Source: Thermomonospora echinospora
GTDB taxonomy: Bacteria; Actinomycetota; Actinomycetes; Streptosporangiales; Streptosporangiaceae
Reading direction: 5' to 3'
Length of the DNA stretch: 64,000 nucleotides
Assembly (NCBI RefSeq): GCF_900108175.1
Contig: NZ_FNVO01000016.1
Span: 98,486 to 162,485, forward strand
The stretch's first letter is position 1; each line of letters begins with the position of its first letter. The translations under genes were made by a program, and so were the position numbers. The notes beneath the pieces were generated by a model. That model saw only the letters and a program-made list of their open reading frames with translations. It searched no databases and was not told the DNA's origin. This document shows positions 1 through 6,997 of the stretch, in pieces.

Positions 1-460
1 GCCGGTGGCCCGCGAGCTGGGTGCAGAACCCCGCCGCGGCCTCCACGAGCAGCCCGTAGTCGGCGATGGTCCCCTTGGCCGTCCGGCTGGGCCGGCACCG
101 CGCGTAAACCAGCCCCGGATTGGTCTCCGCCAGCTCGCGGTGGCCCAGCCCGCGCCGCTCCACGAGCTCCTCCGGCCCGTAGACCAGAGCGACGTCCGCC
201 CCGCGCAGCAGCTCGCAGATCTCGTCCCGGTCGTCGGTCGCGACGATCCGCTTGTCCCGGTGCCAGGCCCGGCCCCACGGCACGTCCGCGTCCAGCGGCA
301 CCGGCCGCGCGCCCACCACCCGTACGACGTCGGCCCCGAGGTCGCCGAGCAGCATGCCCGGCACGCCCCCGGCCAGGCCGAGGCCGAGCTCGCTGGTCCC
401 GGCCGCGACCTCCACCACGGACAGGCCGCCGCACGGCGGATCGGGCAGGGAGGCGTTCAC
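1..460 (-). CDS. CaiB/BaiF family CoA-transferase, N-terminal part (runs off left edge)
   Basis: The first 153 residues of a family III CoA-transferase, which would move CoA between acyl donors and acceptors in the cytosol. The family signature GDLGADVVRV is at about residues 39-48, and NPGLVYARC at about 118-126 matches the conserved NPxLVY block. The start is a GTG at 460, only 3 nt after the stop of the upstream luciferase-like oxidoreductase, so the two are probably one transcript read leftwards from the promoter at about 1.45 kb. The C-terminal half with the catalytic Asp lies outside the window. The family is clear; the substrate is unknown, but context suggests activation of an acid made by the surrounding pathway. 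Confidence 0.85.
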   Translation of the reverse strand, partial: MNASLPDPPCGGLSVVEVAAGTSELGLGLAGGVPGMLLGDLGADVVRVVGARPVPLDADVPWGRAWHRDKRIVATDDRDEICELLRGADVALVYGPEELVERRGLGHRELAETNPGLVYARCRPSRTAKGTIADYGLLVEAAAGFCTQLAGHR

Positions 461-463
461 GGC

Positions 464-1420
464 TCACCCCACCGAAGCCGGGACGGACAGGCGCGGCAGG
501 ACCTCTTCGGCGGCGAGCCGGACGACCTCCAGGGTGTCGTCGTGCGCCGCGGGCGAGATGACGAAATGGCGGACGCCTGCGTCGACGTAGGCCTGCAGCC
601 GTGCCGCCACCTGGTCGGGGGTGCCCGCCGGGGCGATGCGGTCCAGCATGTCGCGCGGCTTGTCGCCGTAGGCCGAGCCGAGGAAGCGGGCGACGTCGTC
701 GCGGGCGCGATCGCCGTCCCGGCGGATGGAGCAGTACAGGTACATCATCCATTCGAAGCCGGCCAGGTCCCGGCCCGCGGCCCCCGCCTCCTCCTCGATG
801 GTGCGGACCGATCGGGCGTAGGCCTCCGGCGACACCAGGTAGGGCAGCCAGCCGTCGCCGAGGTGGGCGGCGCGGCGCATGGCGCGCTCCCTGCGCCCGG
901 ACACGACCAGCGGGGGGCCGCCGGGGCGCATCCGGGGGCCGGGCTCCGCCGGCGGGCACACCGGGCGCAGCTCCACGTCCTCGAAGCTGAAGAACGCGCC
1001 GTGGTGGCTGGCCGGGCCGCCGCCCCAGAGGGTGCGCAGGATCCACATCGCCTCGTCGGTGCGGGGACCTCGCTCGGCGAGCGGGACGCCGACCGCGTCG
1101 AACTCGTGGCGGAACTCGCCGCCCACACCCACGCCCACGGTGAGGCGGCCACCCGAACGGGAGTCCAGGTCGGCCAGCTGCTTGGCCACGACGACCGGGG
1201 GGTAGAGCGGGAGCAGCAGGACAGCCGCGCCCACCCGCACCCGCTCGGTCCAGGCGGTCATCAGGGCGAGCCGGGTGATCGCCTCGCCGGTCGGGCCCGG
1301 CGGCAGCACGTGGCCGCCCTGCCAGATCGACTCCACGGGCAGCCGCTCCACCGCGGCCAGCCAGTCCCGGTCCGGCTCGGGGATCGCCGCCGCCCCGAAG
1401 ATGATGCGATCGCCTGGCAC
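464..1420 (-). CDS. LLM-class (luciferase-like) F420-type oxidoreductase
   Basis: A 318-residue single-domain TIM-barrel protein of the bacterial luciferase-like superfamily. Its blocks (RVRVGAAVLLLPLYPPVVVA, then the GGRLTVGVGVGG strand) match the actinobacterial F420-dependent subgroup. Members transfer hydride between F420 (or FMN) and small organic substrates in the cytosol. The start is a GTG at 1420 preceded by AAGGAGA 4-6 nt upstream. It leads a minus-strand unit with the CoA-transferase and is divergent from the DUF35 gene at 1497; the 76-bp gap holds an operator at 1463. Cofactor choice is inferred from family resemblance, not from a decisive residue. Substrate unknown. Confidence 0.85.
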   Translation of the reverse strand: MPGDRIIFGAAAIPEPDRDWLAAVERLPVESIWQGGHVLPPGPTGEAITRLALMTAWTERVRVGAAVLLLPLYPPVVVAKQLADLDSRSGGRLTVGVGVGGEFRHEFDAVGVPLAERGPRTDEAMWILRTLWGGGPASHHGAFFSFEDVELRPVCPPAEPGPRMRPGGPPLVVSGRRERAMRRAAHLGDGWLPYLVSPEAYARSVRTIEEEAGAAGRDLAGFEWMMYLYCSIRRDGDRARDDVARFLGSAYGDKPRDMLDRIAPAGTPDQVAARLQAYVDAGVRHFVISPAAHDDTLEVVRLAAEEVLPRLSVPASVG

Positions 1421-1462
1421 TGCGTCTCCTTCGCTCGGGTCTCCGGAGTGCTCCGCAGGTAT

Positions 1463-1476
1463 AGTAAGCGAACACT
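1463..1476. promoter_or_regulatory. Regulon operator copy 1 (AGTAAGCGAACACT)
   Basis: 11 of 14 bases match the palindrome AGTGAGCGCTCACT deduced from eight sites in this window. It sits in the 76-bp divergent gap between the LLM oxidoreductase and the DUF35 gene, followed by a TAG-containing -10-like stretch (TTAGTT). Position and symmetry suggest a TetR-type repressor site serving both directions. The regulator is not identified. Confidence 0.6.
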
Positions 1477-1496
1477 CTCTTAGTTACGAGGTGCGG

Positions 1497-1907
1497 ATGG
1501 ACGCGACGCCAGGGATTCCTCCCGCCGTCACCGAGGAGACCGGACCGTTCTGGGCGGCGGCGCGGGAGGGCCGCCTGGTCGTGGAGCAGTGCGCGTCCTG
1601 TGGCGCCGAGTCGTTCCCGCCGCGCGGGATCTGCCGTTCCTGCCGGGGCCGGACGATGGTCCACGCCGAGATCACCGGCCGCGGCACCGTCTACAGCCTG
1701 ACCGTGAACCACCAGCGCTGGCTCCCCGGCCTCCAGGTGCCGTACGCCATCGTGCTCGTCGAGTTCCCCGGCCACCCGGGCGTGCGGGTGGCCGGCCGGC
1801 TGCGGGGCTGCCCTCCCGAGGAGGCGGCCATCGGCATGACCGTGGACATCGGGTTCGAGCCCGGTCCCGGGGGCTTCGCCATCCCCAGCTTCGTCGCCGC
1901 GCCCTGA
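1497..1907 (+). CDS. Zn-ribbon / OB-fold protein (DUF35 family)
   Basis: A 136-residue protein with an N-terminal rubredoxin-like zinc ribbon (CASC at residues 32-35 and CRSC at 46-49) and a C-terminal OB-fold beta domain, the classic DUF35 layout. Such proteins are partners of thiolase-fold enzymes. In steroid side-chain degradation a DUF35 protein or domain is needed by the aldolase Ltp2. Here it lies 16 nt before a thiolase-fold gene, so the two very probably form a complex. The ATG at 1497 was chosen because GAGG lies 5 nt upstream; an in-frame GTG at 1491 overlaps that ribosome-binding site. Expression probably comes from the promoter carrying operator copy 1. Confidence 0.9.
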   Translation: MDATPGIPPAVTEETGPFWAAAREGRLVVEQCASCGAESFPPRGICRSCRGRTMVHAEITGRGTVYSLTVNHQRWLPGLQVPYAIVLVEFPGHPGVRVAGRLRGCPPEEAAIGMTVDIGFEPGPGGFAIPSFVAAP

Positions 1908-1923
1908 CCGACCGGAGGAACCC

Positions 1924-3108
1924 TTGGGGACCGACCTGCTCGAACGCCGGGCCGTCATCTCCGGCGTCGGCCAGTCCGCGATCGGCCGCCGGGTCGAGCG
2001 GTCCGGCCTCCAGCTCACCCTCGACGCCGTCCTCGCCGCCGTCGAGGACGCGGGCCTGACCCTCGACGACATCGACGGCCTGGCCATGTTCCCCGGCGGC
2101 GGCGCCGCCAACCTGCCCGGCTACGCCAACGGCAACCTCTACGAGGTGCAGGATGCACTGCGGATCACCACGACCTGGCGGCAGGGGATCATCGAGGGGA
2201 TGGCCCTGCCGTTCTACGGCCCGGCCATGGCGGTGGCCACCGGGCAGGCCCGGCACGTCGTCGTCTGGCGGACCGTGAAGGAGGGCAGCGCCGCCCGCGC
2301 CGCCGGCGGCCGCCCGGCGTACGGCGCGGGCAAGCCGGTCGCGGAGGGCCCGCTCGCCTGGCTGCTGCCCATCGGCATGTTGTCGCCCGTCTGCCAGGTG
2401 GCCCCCTACGCCGCCCGGTACATGCACGAGTACGGGGTCACCCGCGAGCAGCTGGCGTGGATACCGGTGACGCAGCGGGCGCACGCCGCGCTCAACCCGG
2501 ACGCGGTCTACCGGTCGGCGCTGACCGTCGACGACTACCTAGCGGCGCGGATGATCTCGACGCCGATGTGCCTGTACGACTGCGACGTCCCCGCCGACGG
2601 CGCCACCGCGATCGTGGTCTCGGCCGCCGGGACCGCGCCCGCGCTGCGGGCCCCGGTCCGGATCGAGGCGATGGCCGGGGTCGTCGAGGGCCGCCCGTCC
2701 TGGGAGCAGTGGGAGGACATGGGCCGGGTCGGCCACGGCGCCGCGCGGGCGATGTGGGCGCGCACCGGCCTGCGCCCCGGCGACGTCGACGTCGCCCAGC
2801 TCTACGACGGCTTCACGATCGAGGCCGTCTGGTGGCTGGAGGCCATGGGCTTCTGCGGGACCGGCGAGGCCGGCGCGTTCGTCGAGGGCGGCGAGCGTAT
2901 CGCCCTCGACGGCGAGCTGCCGCTCAACACCTGGGGCGGCCAGCTGTCCGGCGGCCGTCTGCACGCCGCCTTCGGCCACACCGCCGAGGCGGTGCGCCAG
3001 CTCCGCGGCGAGGCCGGCGCCCGGCAGGTCCGGGGCGCCGAGGTCGCCGCGGTGACCAACGTCGGGGGCCTCGAAGCGGGCGCGGCACTGCTGACGCGCT
3101 GGAACTGA
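1924..3108 (+). CDS. Thiolase-fold lipid-transfer protein, Ltp2-like aldolase
   Basis: A 394-residue thiolase-superfamily protein. The usual nucleophilic Cys motif of thiolases is absent (the equivalent stretch reads IEGMALPFYGPAMAVATG). The C-terminal block NTWGGQLSGGRLHAAFGH resembles the Ltp2 aldolases, which cleave beta-hydroxyacyl-CoA side chains by a retro-aldol reaction instead of thiolysis. The adjacent DUF35 gene supports that reading. It starts at TTG 1924 with GGAGGAA about 3 nt upstream and lies in one operon with DUF35 and the SDR. The aldolase role is inferred from the missing Cys and the gene pair; a simple thiolase is less likely. Substrate not known; a branched or steroid-like acyl-CoA fits the family. 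Confidence 0.8.
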   Translation: MGTDLLERRAVISGVGQSAIGRRVERSGLQLTLDAVLAAVEDAGLTLDDIDGLAMFPGGGAANLPGYANGNLYEVQDALRITTTWRQGIIEGMALPFYGPAMAVATGQARHVVVWRTVKEGSAARAAGGRPAYGAGKPVAEGPLAWLLPIGMLSPVCQVAPYAARYMHEYGVTREQLAWIPVTQRAHAALNPDAVYRSALTVDDYLAARMISTPMCLYDCDVPADGATAIVVSAAGTAPALRAPVRIEAMAGVVEGRPSWEQWEDMGRVGHGAARAMWARTGLRPGDVDVAQLYDGFTIEAVWWLEAMGFCGTGEAGAFVEGGERIALDGELPLNTWGGQLSGGRLHAAFGHTAEAVRQLRGEAGARQVRGAEVAAVTNVGGLEAGAALLTRWN

Positions 3109-3144
3109 GGCACCGGAACGTACGCGAGGAGAGAGGGACGCCGC

Positions 3145-3987
3145 ATGGTGGAACGGGCCGGCCGGGTCGAGGGCAAGGTGGCGATCGTGACGGGGGCGGG
3201 CTCGACGCCCGGCCCGGGGATCGGGACGGGGAAGGCGACCGCGGTCGTGCTGGCCCGGGAGGGCGCGCGCGTCCTGCTCGTCGACCTCCATCCCGAGCGC
3301 GCCGCGCAGACGCGCGCGATGATCGAGGCCGAGGGCGGCACGGCCGAGGTCTTCGCGGCCGACGTCACCCGCGCGGCCGACTGCGAGGCGATGGTCGGCG
3401 CGGCCGTCGAGGCGTTCGGGACGGTCGACATCCTGATCAACAACATCGGCCGGGCCTCGCTGGGGACCGTCGTGGACACCACCGAGGAGGACTGGGACCG
3501 GGCCTTCGCCATCAACCTGCGCACCGCGTTCCTGGCCGCCAAGTACACGGTGCCGGTGATGGCCGCCAAGGGGGCCGGCTCGATCGTCAACATCGCGTCG
3601 ATCTCGGCCCTGCGCGGCGACGGCACGGTCGCCTACTCGGCGGCGAAGGGCGGTCTGATCGCCATGACCGTCGACATGGCGTACTCGCACGGCCGGCAGG
3701 GCATCCGGGTCAACGCGGTGGCGCCGGGGCACATCACCACGCCGATGGTCGTGTCGGTCTCGCAGCCCGGGCCGCGCGCCGAGTTCATGAACACCCTGCG
3801 CAGCGAGGCCGGCCTGCTCGGGACCCCCGGCGACGGCTGGGACGTCGGCTGGGCGGCGGCGTTCCTGGCCGGCGACGAGGCCCGGTGGATCACGGGCGTC
3901 ACCCTGCCGGTGGAGTCCGGCGTGCTCAGCGTGACGCCGCTGATGATGGCCCCGCACCTGCGCGCCGTCCCTGACCCCGGCGAGTAG
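3145..3987 (+). CDS. SDR family NAD(P)-dependent oxidoreductase
   Basis: A 280-residue classical short-chain dehydrogenase/reductase. It shows a Rossmann glycine motif (TGAGSTPGPGIG, longer than the usual TGxxxGxG), DVT, a NNIG block, the catalytic Ser in NIASISAL and YSAAKGG for Tyr and Lys. It would oxidise a hydroxyacyl-CoA or other alcohol using NAD(P). The ATG at 3145 has GAGAGAGG upstream. It is 36 nt downstream of the aldolase-like gene and reads the same way, so it probably supplies or removes the hydroxy/keto intermediate of that step. The extended glycine loop is seen in several catabolic SDRs. Substrate unknown. Confidence 0.88.
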   Translation: MVERAGRVEGKVAIVTGAGSTPGPGIGTGKATAVVLAREGARVLLVDLHPERAAQTRAMIEAEGGTAEVFAADVTRAADCEAMVGAAVEAFGTVDILINNIGRASLGTVVDTTEEDWDRAFAINLRTAFLAAKYTVPVMAAKGAGSIVNIASISALRGDGTVAYSAAKGGLIAMTVDMAYSHGRQGIRVNAVAPGHITTPMVVSVSQPGPRAEFMNTLRSEAGLLGTPGDGWDVGWAAAFLAGDEARWITGVTLPVESGVLSVTPLMMAPHLRAVPDPGE

Positions 3988-4030
3988 GGCGAGCGGGCCG
4001 TTGCGCCGGACGGGTACCGAGCCTAGAGTA

Positions 4031-4044
4031 AGTGAGCGCACACT
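4031..4044. promoter_or_regulatory. Regulon operator copy 2 (AGTGAGCGCACACT)
   Basis: Matches 13 of 14 bases of AGTGAGCGCTCACT. It lies 32 nt upstream of the amidohydrolase start at 4077 and is followed by TTTCTAGTAG, which contains a TAG -10-like element. The placement over the -35/spacer region suggests repression of the downstream gene. Confidence 0.65.
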
Positions 4045-4076
4045 TTCTAGTAGCGGACGCCGAAGGAGTCACGTGC

Positions 4077-5282
4077 ATGGCTGACCAGGACACGGCCGGG
4101 ACCGCCCTCTGCGAGCGGTACGCGGTCGCCGACGTCGACTCCCACATCATCGAACCGGCCGACCTGTGGACCTCGCGCGTCTCGACGTCGAAGTGGGGCG
4201 ACCTCGTGCCGCACGTCAGGTTCCACGAACGACGGCAGGAGGACGTCTGGTACATCGGCGACCGCAAGCTGTACGGCGTGGGGGCCTTCGCCCAGGCGGG
4301 CTGGCCGGAGTTCCCGCCCTCACATCCCAGGCGGCTGTCGGAGGCGCTACCGGCCGCCGTCGACCCCAAGGAGCGCCTGACCTACCTGGACCAGGTGGGG
4401 GTCTACTACCAGGTCCTGTATCCCAACATCGTCGGCTTCCACAGCCACCGGTTCCTCAACCAGATGCCGCGCGAGCTGGCGACCGAGTGCGTGCGGGCCT
4501 ACAACGACTGGATCACCGAGTTCTGCTCGGCCGACCCGCGGCGGCTCGTCGCGATGACGATGCTGCCGTTCTGGGACATCGACGAGTCGGTCGCCGAGAT
4601 GAGGCGGTGCCACGAGATGGGCCACAAGGGCGTGCTGTTCGCGGCCCGCTACGACAAGGTCGGGCTCCCCCGCCTGATCGACGACCACTGGGAGCCGCTG
4701 CTGGGCCAGGCCCAGGAGATGGGCCTCAGCATGAACTTCCACGTGGGCTTCCTGGCCACCGACGAGGACCTCAAGGGGGCCGTCGACCAGTCCAAGAAGA
4801 TCGACTTCACCCGGGAGAGCTCGCTGGTCCTGCTGGGCAACGCCCAGAACATCGCCGAGGTCGTGCTCAGCGGCGTCTGCCACCGGTACCCGGACCTGAA
4901 GTTCGTCTCGGTCGAGAACGGCGCCGGCTGGCTGCCGTTCTTCGGCGAGACCATGGACTGGCAGTGGCTCAACGTCGGCGCCCACAAGGAGTACCCCGAC
5001 CGCCTGCTGCCGAGCGAGTACATGCGCCGGCAGATCTACGGCATGTTCTGGTTCGAGCGGCAGTCAGTGCGCTCGGTGATCGACCAGCTCGCCGACAACC
5101 TCATGTTCGAGACCGACTTCCCGCACGCCACCAGCCTGTCCCCCGGCCCCGCCTCGGAGTCCCCCAGCCCGCGCGAGGTCATGGAGCTGTCCCTGGGCGG
5201 CCTGCCCGAGGAGACGATCGGCAAGGTGCTCCAGCACACCGCGACCAAGCTCTACAACCTGGAGCCCCCGGTCCGCGCCTGA
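4077..5282 (+). CDS. Amidohydrolase_2 family metal-dependent hydrolase
   Basis: A 401-residue TIM-barrel protein of the amidohydrolase_2 family (PF04909), which includes decarboxylases and C-C or ester hydrolases of aromatic and alicyclic acids. Visible metal-site blocks are VDSHIIEP near the N terminus, NFHVGFL in the middle and FETDFPHATS near the C terminus. The ATG at 4077 was chosen over an upstream frame opening because AAGGAG (4063-4068) lies 8 nt before it and operator copy 2 overlaps the longer alternative. It is a monocistronic unit ended by a strong hairpin at 5303. A second member of this family lies at 23202. The reaction cannot be told from sequence alone. Confidence 0.85.
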   Translation: MADQDTAGTALCERYAVADVDSHIIEPADLWTSRVSTSKWGDLVPHVRFHERRQEDVWYIGDRKLYGVGAFAQAGWPEFPPSHPRRLSEALPAAVDPKERLTYLDQVGVYYQVLYPNIVGFHSHRFLNQMPRELATECVRAYNDWITEFCSADPRRLVAMTMLPFWDIDESVAEMRRCHEMGHKGVLFAARYDKVGLPRLIDDHWEPLLGQAQEMGLSMNFHVGFLATDEDLKGAVDQSKKIDFTRESSLVLLGNAQNIAEVVLSGVCHRYPDLKFVSVENGAGWLPFFGETMDWQWLNVGAHKEYPDRLLPSEYMRRQIYGMFWFERQSVRSVIDQLADNLMFETDFPHATSLSPGPASESPSPREVMELSLGGLPEETIGKVLQHTATKLYNLEPPVRA

Positions 5283-5302
5283 CCGGCTCCCCGGACACAC
5301 TG

Positions 5303-5338
5303 CTGCCCTCCCGCCTGTCTCCCCAGGCGGGAGGGCAG
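5303..5338 (+). terminator. Hairpin terminator after amidohydrolase
   Basis: A perfect 15-bp inverted repeat (5303-5317 with 5324-5338, starting CTGCCCTCCC) around a 6-nt loop, 20 nt after the stop codon at 5282. There is no clear U-run, as is common for actinobacterial terminators. Confidence 0.7.
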
Positions 5339-5341
5339 CGG

Positions 5342-5447
5342 CGTCTCGGGACGCATCCGCAGGACATCGCCGTCTCGGGACGCATCCGCAGGACATCGCC
5401 GTCTCGGGGAGCATCCGCAGGACATCGGCGTCTCGGGGAGCATCCGC
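5342..5447. repeat. 29-bp tandem repeat, about 3.7 copies
   Basis: Direct head-to-tail copies at 5342-5370, 5371-5399, 5400-5428 and a partial copy at 5429-5447. The unit begins CGTCTCGGGACGCATCCGC. The first two copies are identical; the third and fourth share GGGGAG in place of GGGACG. In the first copies GCGTC-TCGG-GACGC can form a small hairpin. There are no spacers, so it is not CRISPR. It starts 3 nt after the terminator. No coding function seen. Confidence 0.85.
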
Positions 5448-5576
5448 GTGGCTTCGTTGGTGAGAAGCGGCAACGTTTGTCGGTCAGTCCTGGCAACACT
5501 TGGTGATCAACGGGGCCTGGAATGTAGGTGAGTTCTGGAAGCGCCCGACGCTGCCCAGGAATACGTTCGCCAACCT

Positions 5577-5602
5577 GAGATGACACATATTTGTGTTATC
5601 TC
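5577..5602. promoter_or_regulatory. 26-bp imperfect palindrome, likely operator of the MarR-like gene
   Basis: Arms 5577-5589 and 5590-5602 pair at 11 of 13 positions (outer arm GAGATGACACA with TGTGTTATCTC). It is AT-rich compared with its surroundings and overlaps a candidate -35 (TTGTGT, 5591-5596) of a promoter whose -10 would be TATCTT at 5615-5620. A site for autoregulation by the adjacent MarR-like protein is the simplest reading. Confidence 0.6.
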
Positions 5603-5627
5603 AGCTATGCCTGCTATCTTTGGCTAC

Positions 5628-6125
5628 GTGTCGCGTGATGCCCAGTTGCTCTTCGCCGACCATGTCGGCCGGTTCTATGCACGCCAGTACGGCTTCCCGC
5701 CGATGGCCGGACGTCTTCTGGGGTTCCTGTTCGTCTGCGATCCGCCGCAGCAGACGATCGATGAGCTGGCCGAGGCGCTGCTGGCCAGCCGCAGCGCCAT
5801 CACCGGTGCGGTCAAGCTGCTGGAGAGCTATCGGATGGCGCGGCGGACGCGGCCGGCCGGTGAGCGGGTGGACCGGGTGAGCTTGGATCCGGCCAGCCAG
5901 CAGCCGCAGAACTTCGACTCCGCCGTTCACCAGGAGCATGCGGTGCTGTTTCGGGAGGGGCTGGCGTTGCTCGCCGATGCTCCGCCGGAACGTCGCGCTC
6001 CACTGGAGGAGATGGTCGCGCTGGCCGAGTTCCTCAGCGAGCGACTGCCCGCGCTGCTGGAGGAGTGGCATGCCCATCGCGATGAGCTTCGAGCCTCGGG
6101 GAGGCTGCCCTCTGCTGACGGGTAG
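5628..6125 (+). CDS. MarR/GbsR-like winged-helix transcriptional regulator
   Basis: About 165 residues: an N-terminal helix, a winged helix-turn-helix (TIDELAEALLASRSAITGAV, recognition helix SRSAITGAVKLLE) and a helical C-terminal tail typical of GbsR/MarR-type regulators. It probably binds the palindrome directly upstream. I chose the GTG at 5628 because it lies 7 nt after a TATCTT -10 element, fitting leaderless translation. In-frame ATGs at 5607 and 5580 would add 7 or 16 residues, the latter starting inside the operator. None of the starts has a clear ribosome-binding site. The small helical-repeat gene follows 78 nt later. Ligand and target genes unknown. Confidence 0.75.
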   Translation: MSRDAQLLFADHVGRFYARQYGFPPMAGRLLGFLFVCDPPQQTIDELAEALLASRSAITGAVKLLESYRMARRTRPAGERVDRVSLDPASQQPQNFDSAVHQEHAVLFREGLALLADAPPERRAPLEEMVALAEFLSERLPALLEEWHAHRDELRASGRLPSADG

Positions 6126-6203
6126 CGGACAGGCGTCCTGCGGAACACCTCAGATCCCCGGGCGGCCTGGCCCAGGGAGCCGACGCATTGGAGGTTGTCC
6201 ACT

Positions 6204-6464
6204 ATGACCGACTGTGATCTGTCCGCTCTGCGGGAACGCGCCGACAACGGTGACCAGGACGCGGTCGACGAGCTGATCGAACTCGCCGCCGAACACGGCG
6301 ACCTGGAGCAGCTGCGGTACCTGGCCGACCAGGGCAACACCACCGCGGCCGACCAACTGATCGAACTGGCCACCGAACACGGCCGTCTGGAGGAGCTGCG
6401 ACGCTTGGCTGAGAAGGGCAACACCACCGCCGCCGATCAGCTCATGGAACTGACCGCCGAATAG
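6204..6464 (+). CDS. Small helical-repeat protein of unknown function
   Basis: An 86-residue acidic protein built almost entirely of 2.8 copies of a 28-residue repeat (consensus LRxLAxxGNTTAADQLIELA followed by xEHGxLEx). The pattern of small and hydrophobic residues predicts pairs of helices, resembling a short alpha-solenoid of TPR/Sel1 or ankyrin type, a scaffold for protein contacts. The ATG at 6204 has GGAGG (6190-6194) 9 nt upstream; a TTG at 6195 is in frame but sits on that site. It follows the MarR-like gene by 78 nt and is probably cotranscribed. I do not recognise a specific family. Confidence 0.7.
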   Translation: MTDCDLSALRERADNGDQDAVDELIELAAEHGDLEQLRYLADQGNTTAADQLIELATEHGRLEELRRLAEKGNTTAADQLMELTAE

Positions 6465-6481
6465 CCGGCGAGGGTGCAGGA

Positions 6482-6841
6482 TCAGGCGGTGGTGTGCTGC
6501 TCGGCGCGTGCACGGCTTTGGGCGAGGCGGTAGGAGTCGATGCCGGTCTCGATGATGGCGCCGCCAAAGGTGAGCCGGTCAACGATGGCGGCGCAGAGCC
6601 GCGGGTCGATGAACGTCTCGGTCCAGCCGAAGGACTCATTGGAGGCGATGGCGGCGCTGGCCTTCTCCTCACGTTCGGTCAGGACCTGGAACAGCAGCTC
6701 GGCGCCGTGGCGGTCCAGTTCCATGTAGCCGAGTTCGTTGATGCAGAGCAGGTCGACGCGGCCGTAGCGGGCGATGGTCTTGCTCAGTTGCTTGTCGTCG
6801 GAGGCCTCGACCAGTTCGCCCGCCGGCGCCGCAGCGGCTGG
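6482..6841 (-). pseudogene. istB: IS21-family IstB ATPase remnant (N terminus lost)
   Basis: The reading frame encodes the C-terminal half of an IstB-like AAA+ helper ATPase. Visible are a Walker B-like DLLCINELGYMELDRHGAE block, LLFQVLTEREEKASAAIASN (sensor I region), DPRLCAAIVDRLTFGGAII and SYRLAQSR at the end. Walker A and the N-terminal domain are missing: upstream of GELVEAS the frame becomes unrelated Ala/Pro codons and hits a stop at 6842-6844. No intact istA or IS ends are seen. The next 155 bp (to 6997) hold no gene I can name. It marks an old insertion between the two catabolic modules. An ATG at 6724 could still give an 80-residue fragment, but function is unlikely. Confidence 0.8.
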
Positions 6842-6997
6842 TCATAGACCGCCACCGAGGGAGGCGGCCGGGTACCGGGCGGCAGGTGCGCCAGCCGCCT
6901 TTGCGTCAGCGAGGTCACTACCGGGGCGTTGGGCGCGTCCGGCTCTGCGGCAGTTCAGCCCCACCGCCGGCCGGACACCCTCCCGCCGGGCTCCCTC

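Noticed and set aside
5342..5447. CRISPR-like array
   Set aside because: The 29-bp units are contiguous with no spacers, there are fewer than four full copies, and no cas gene is present.
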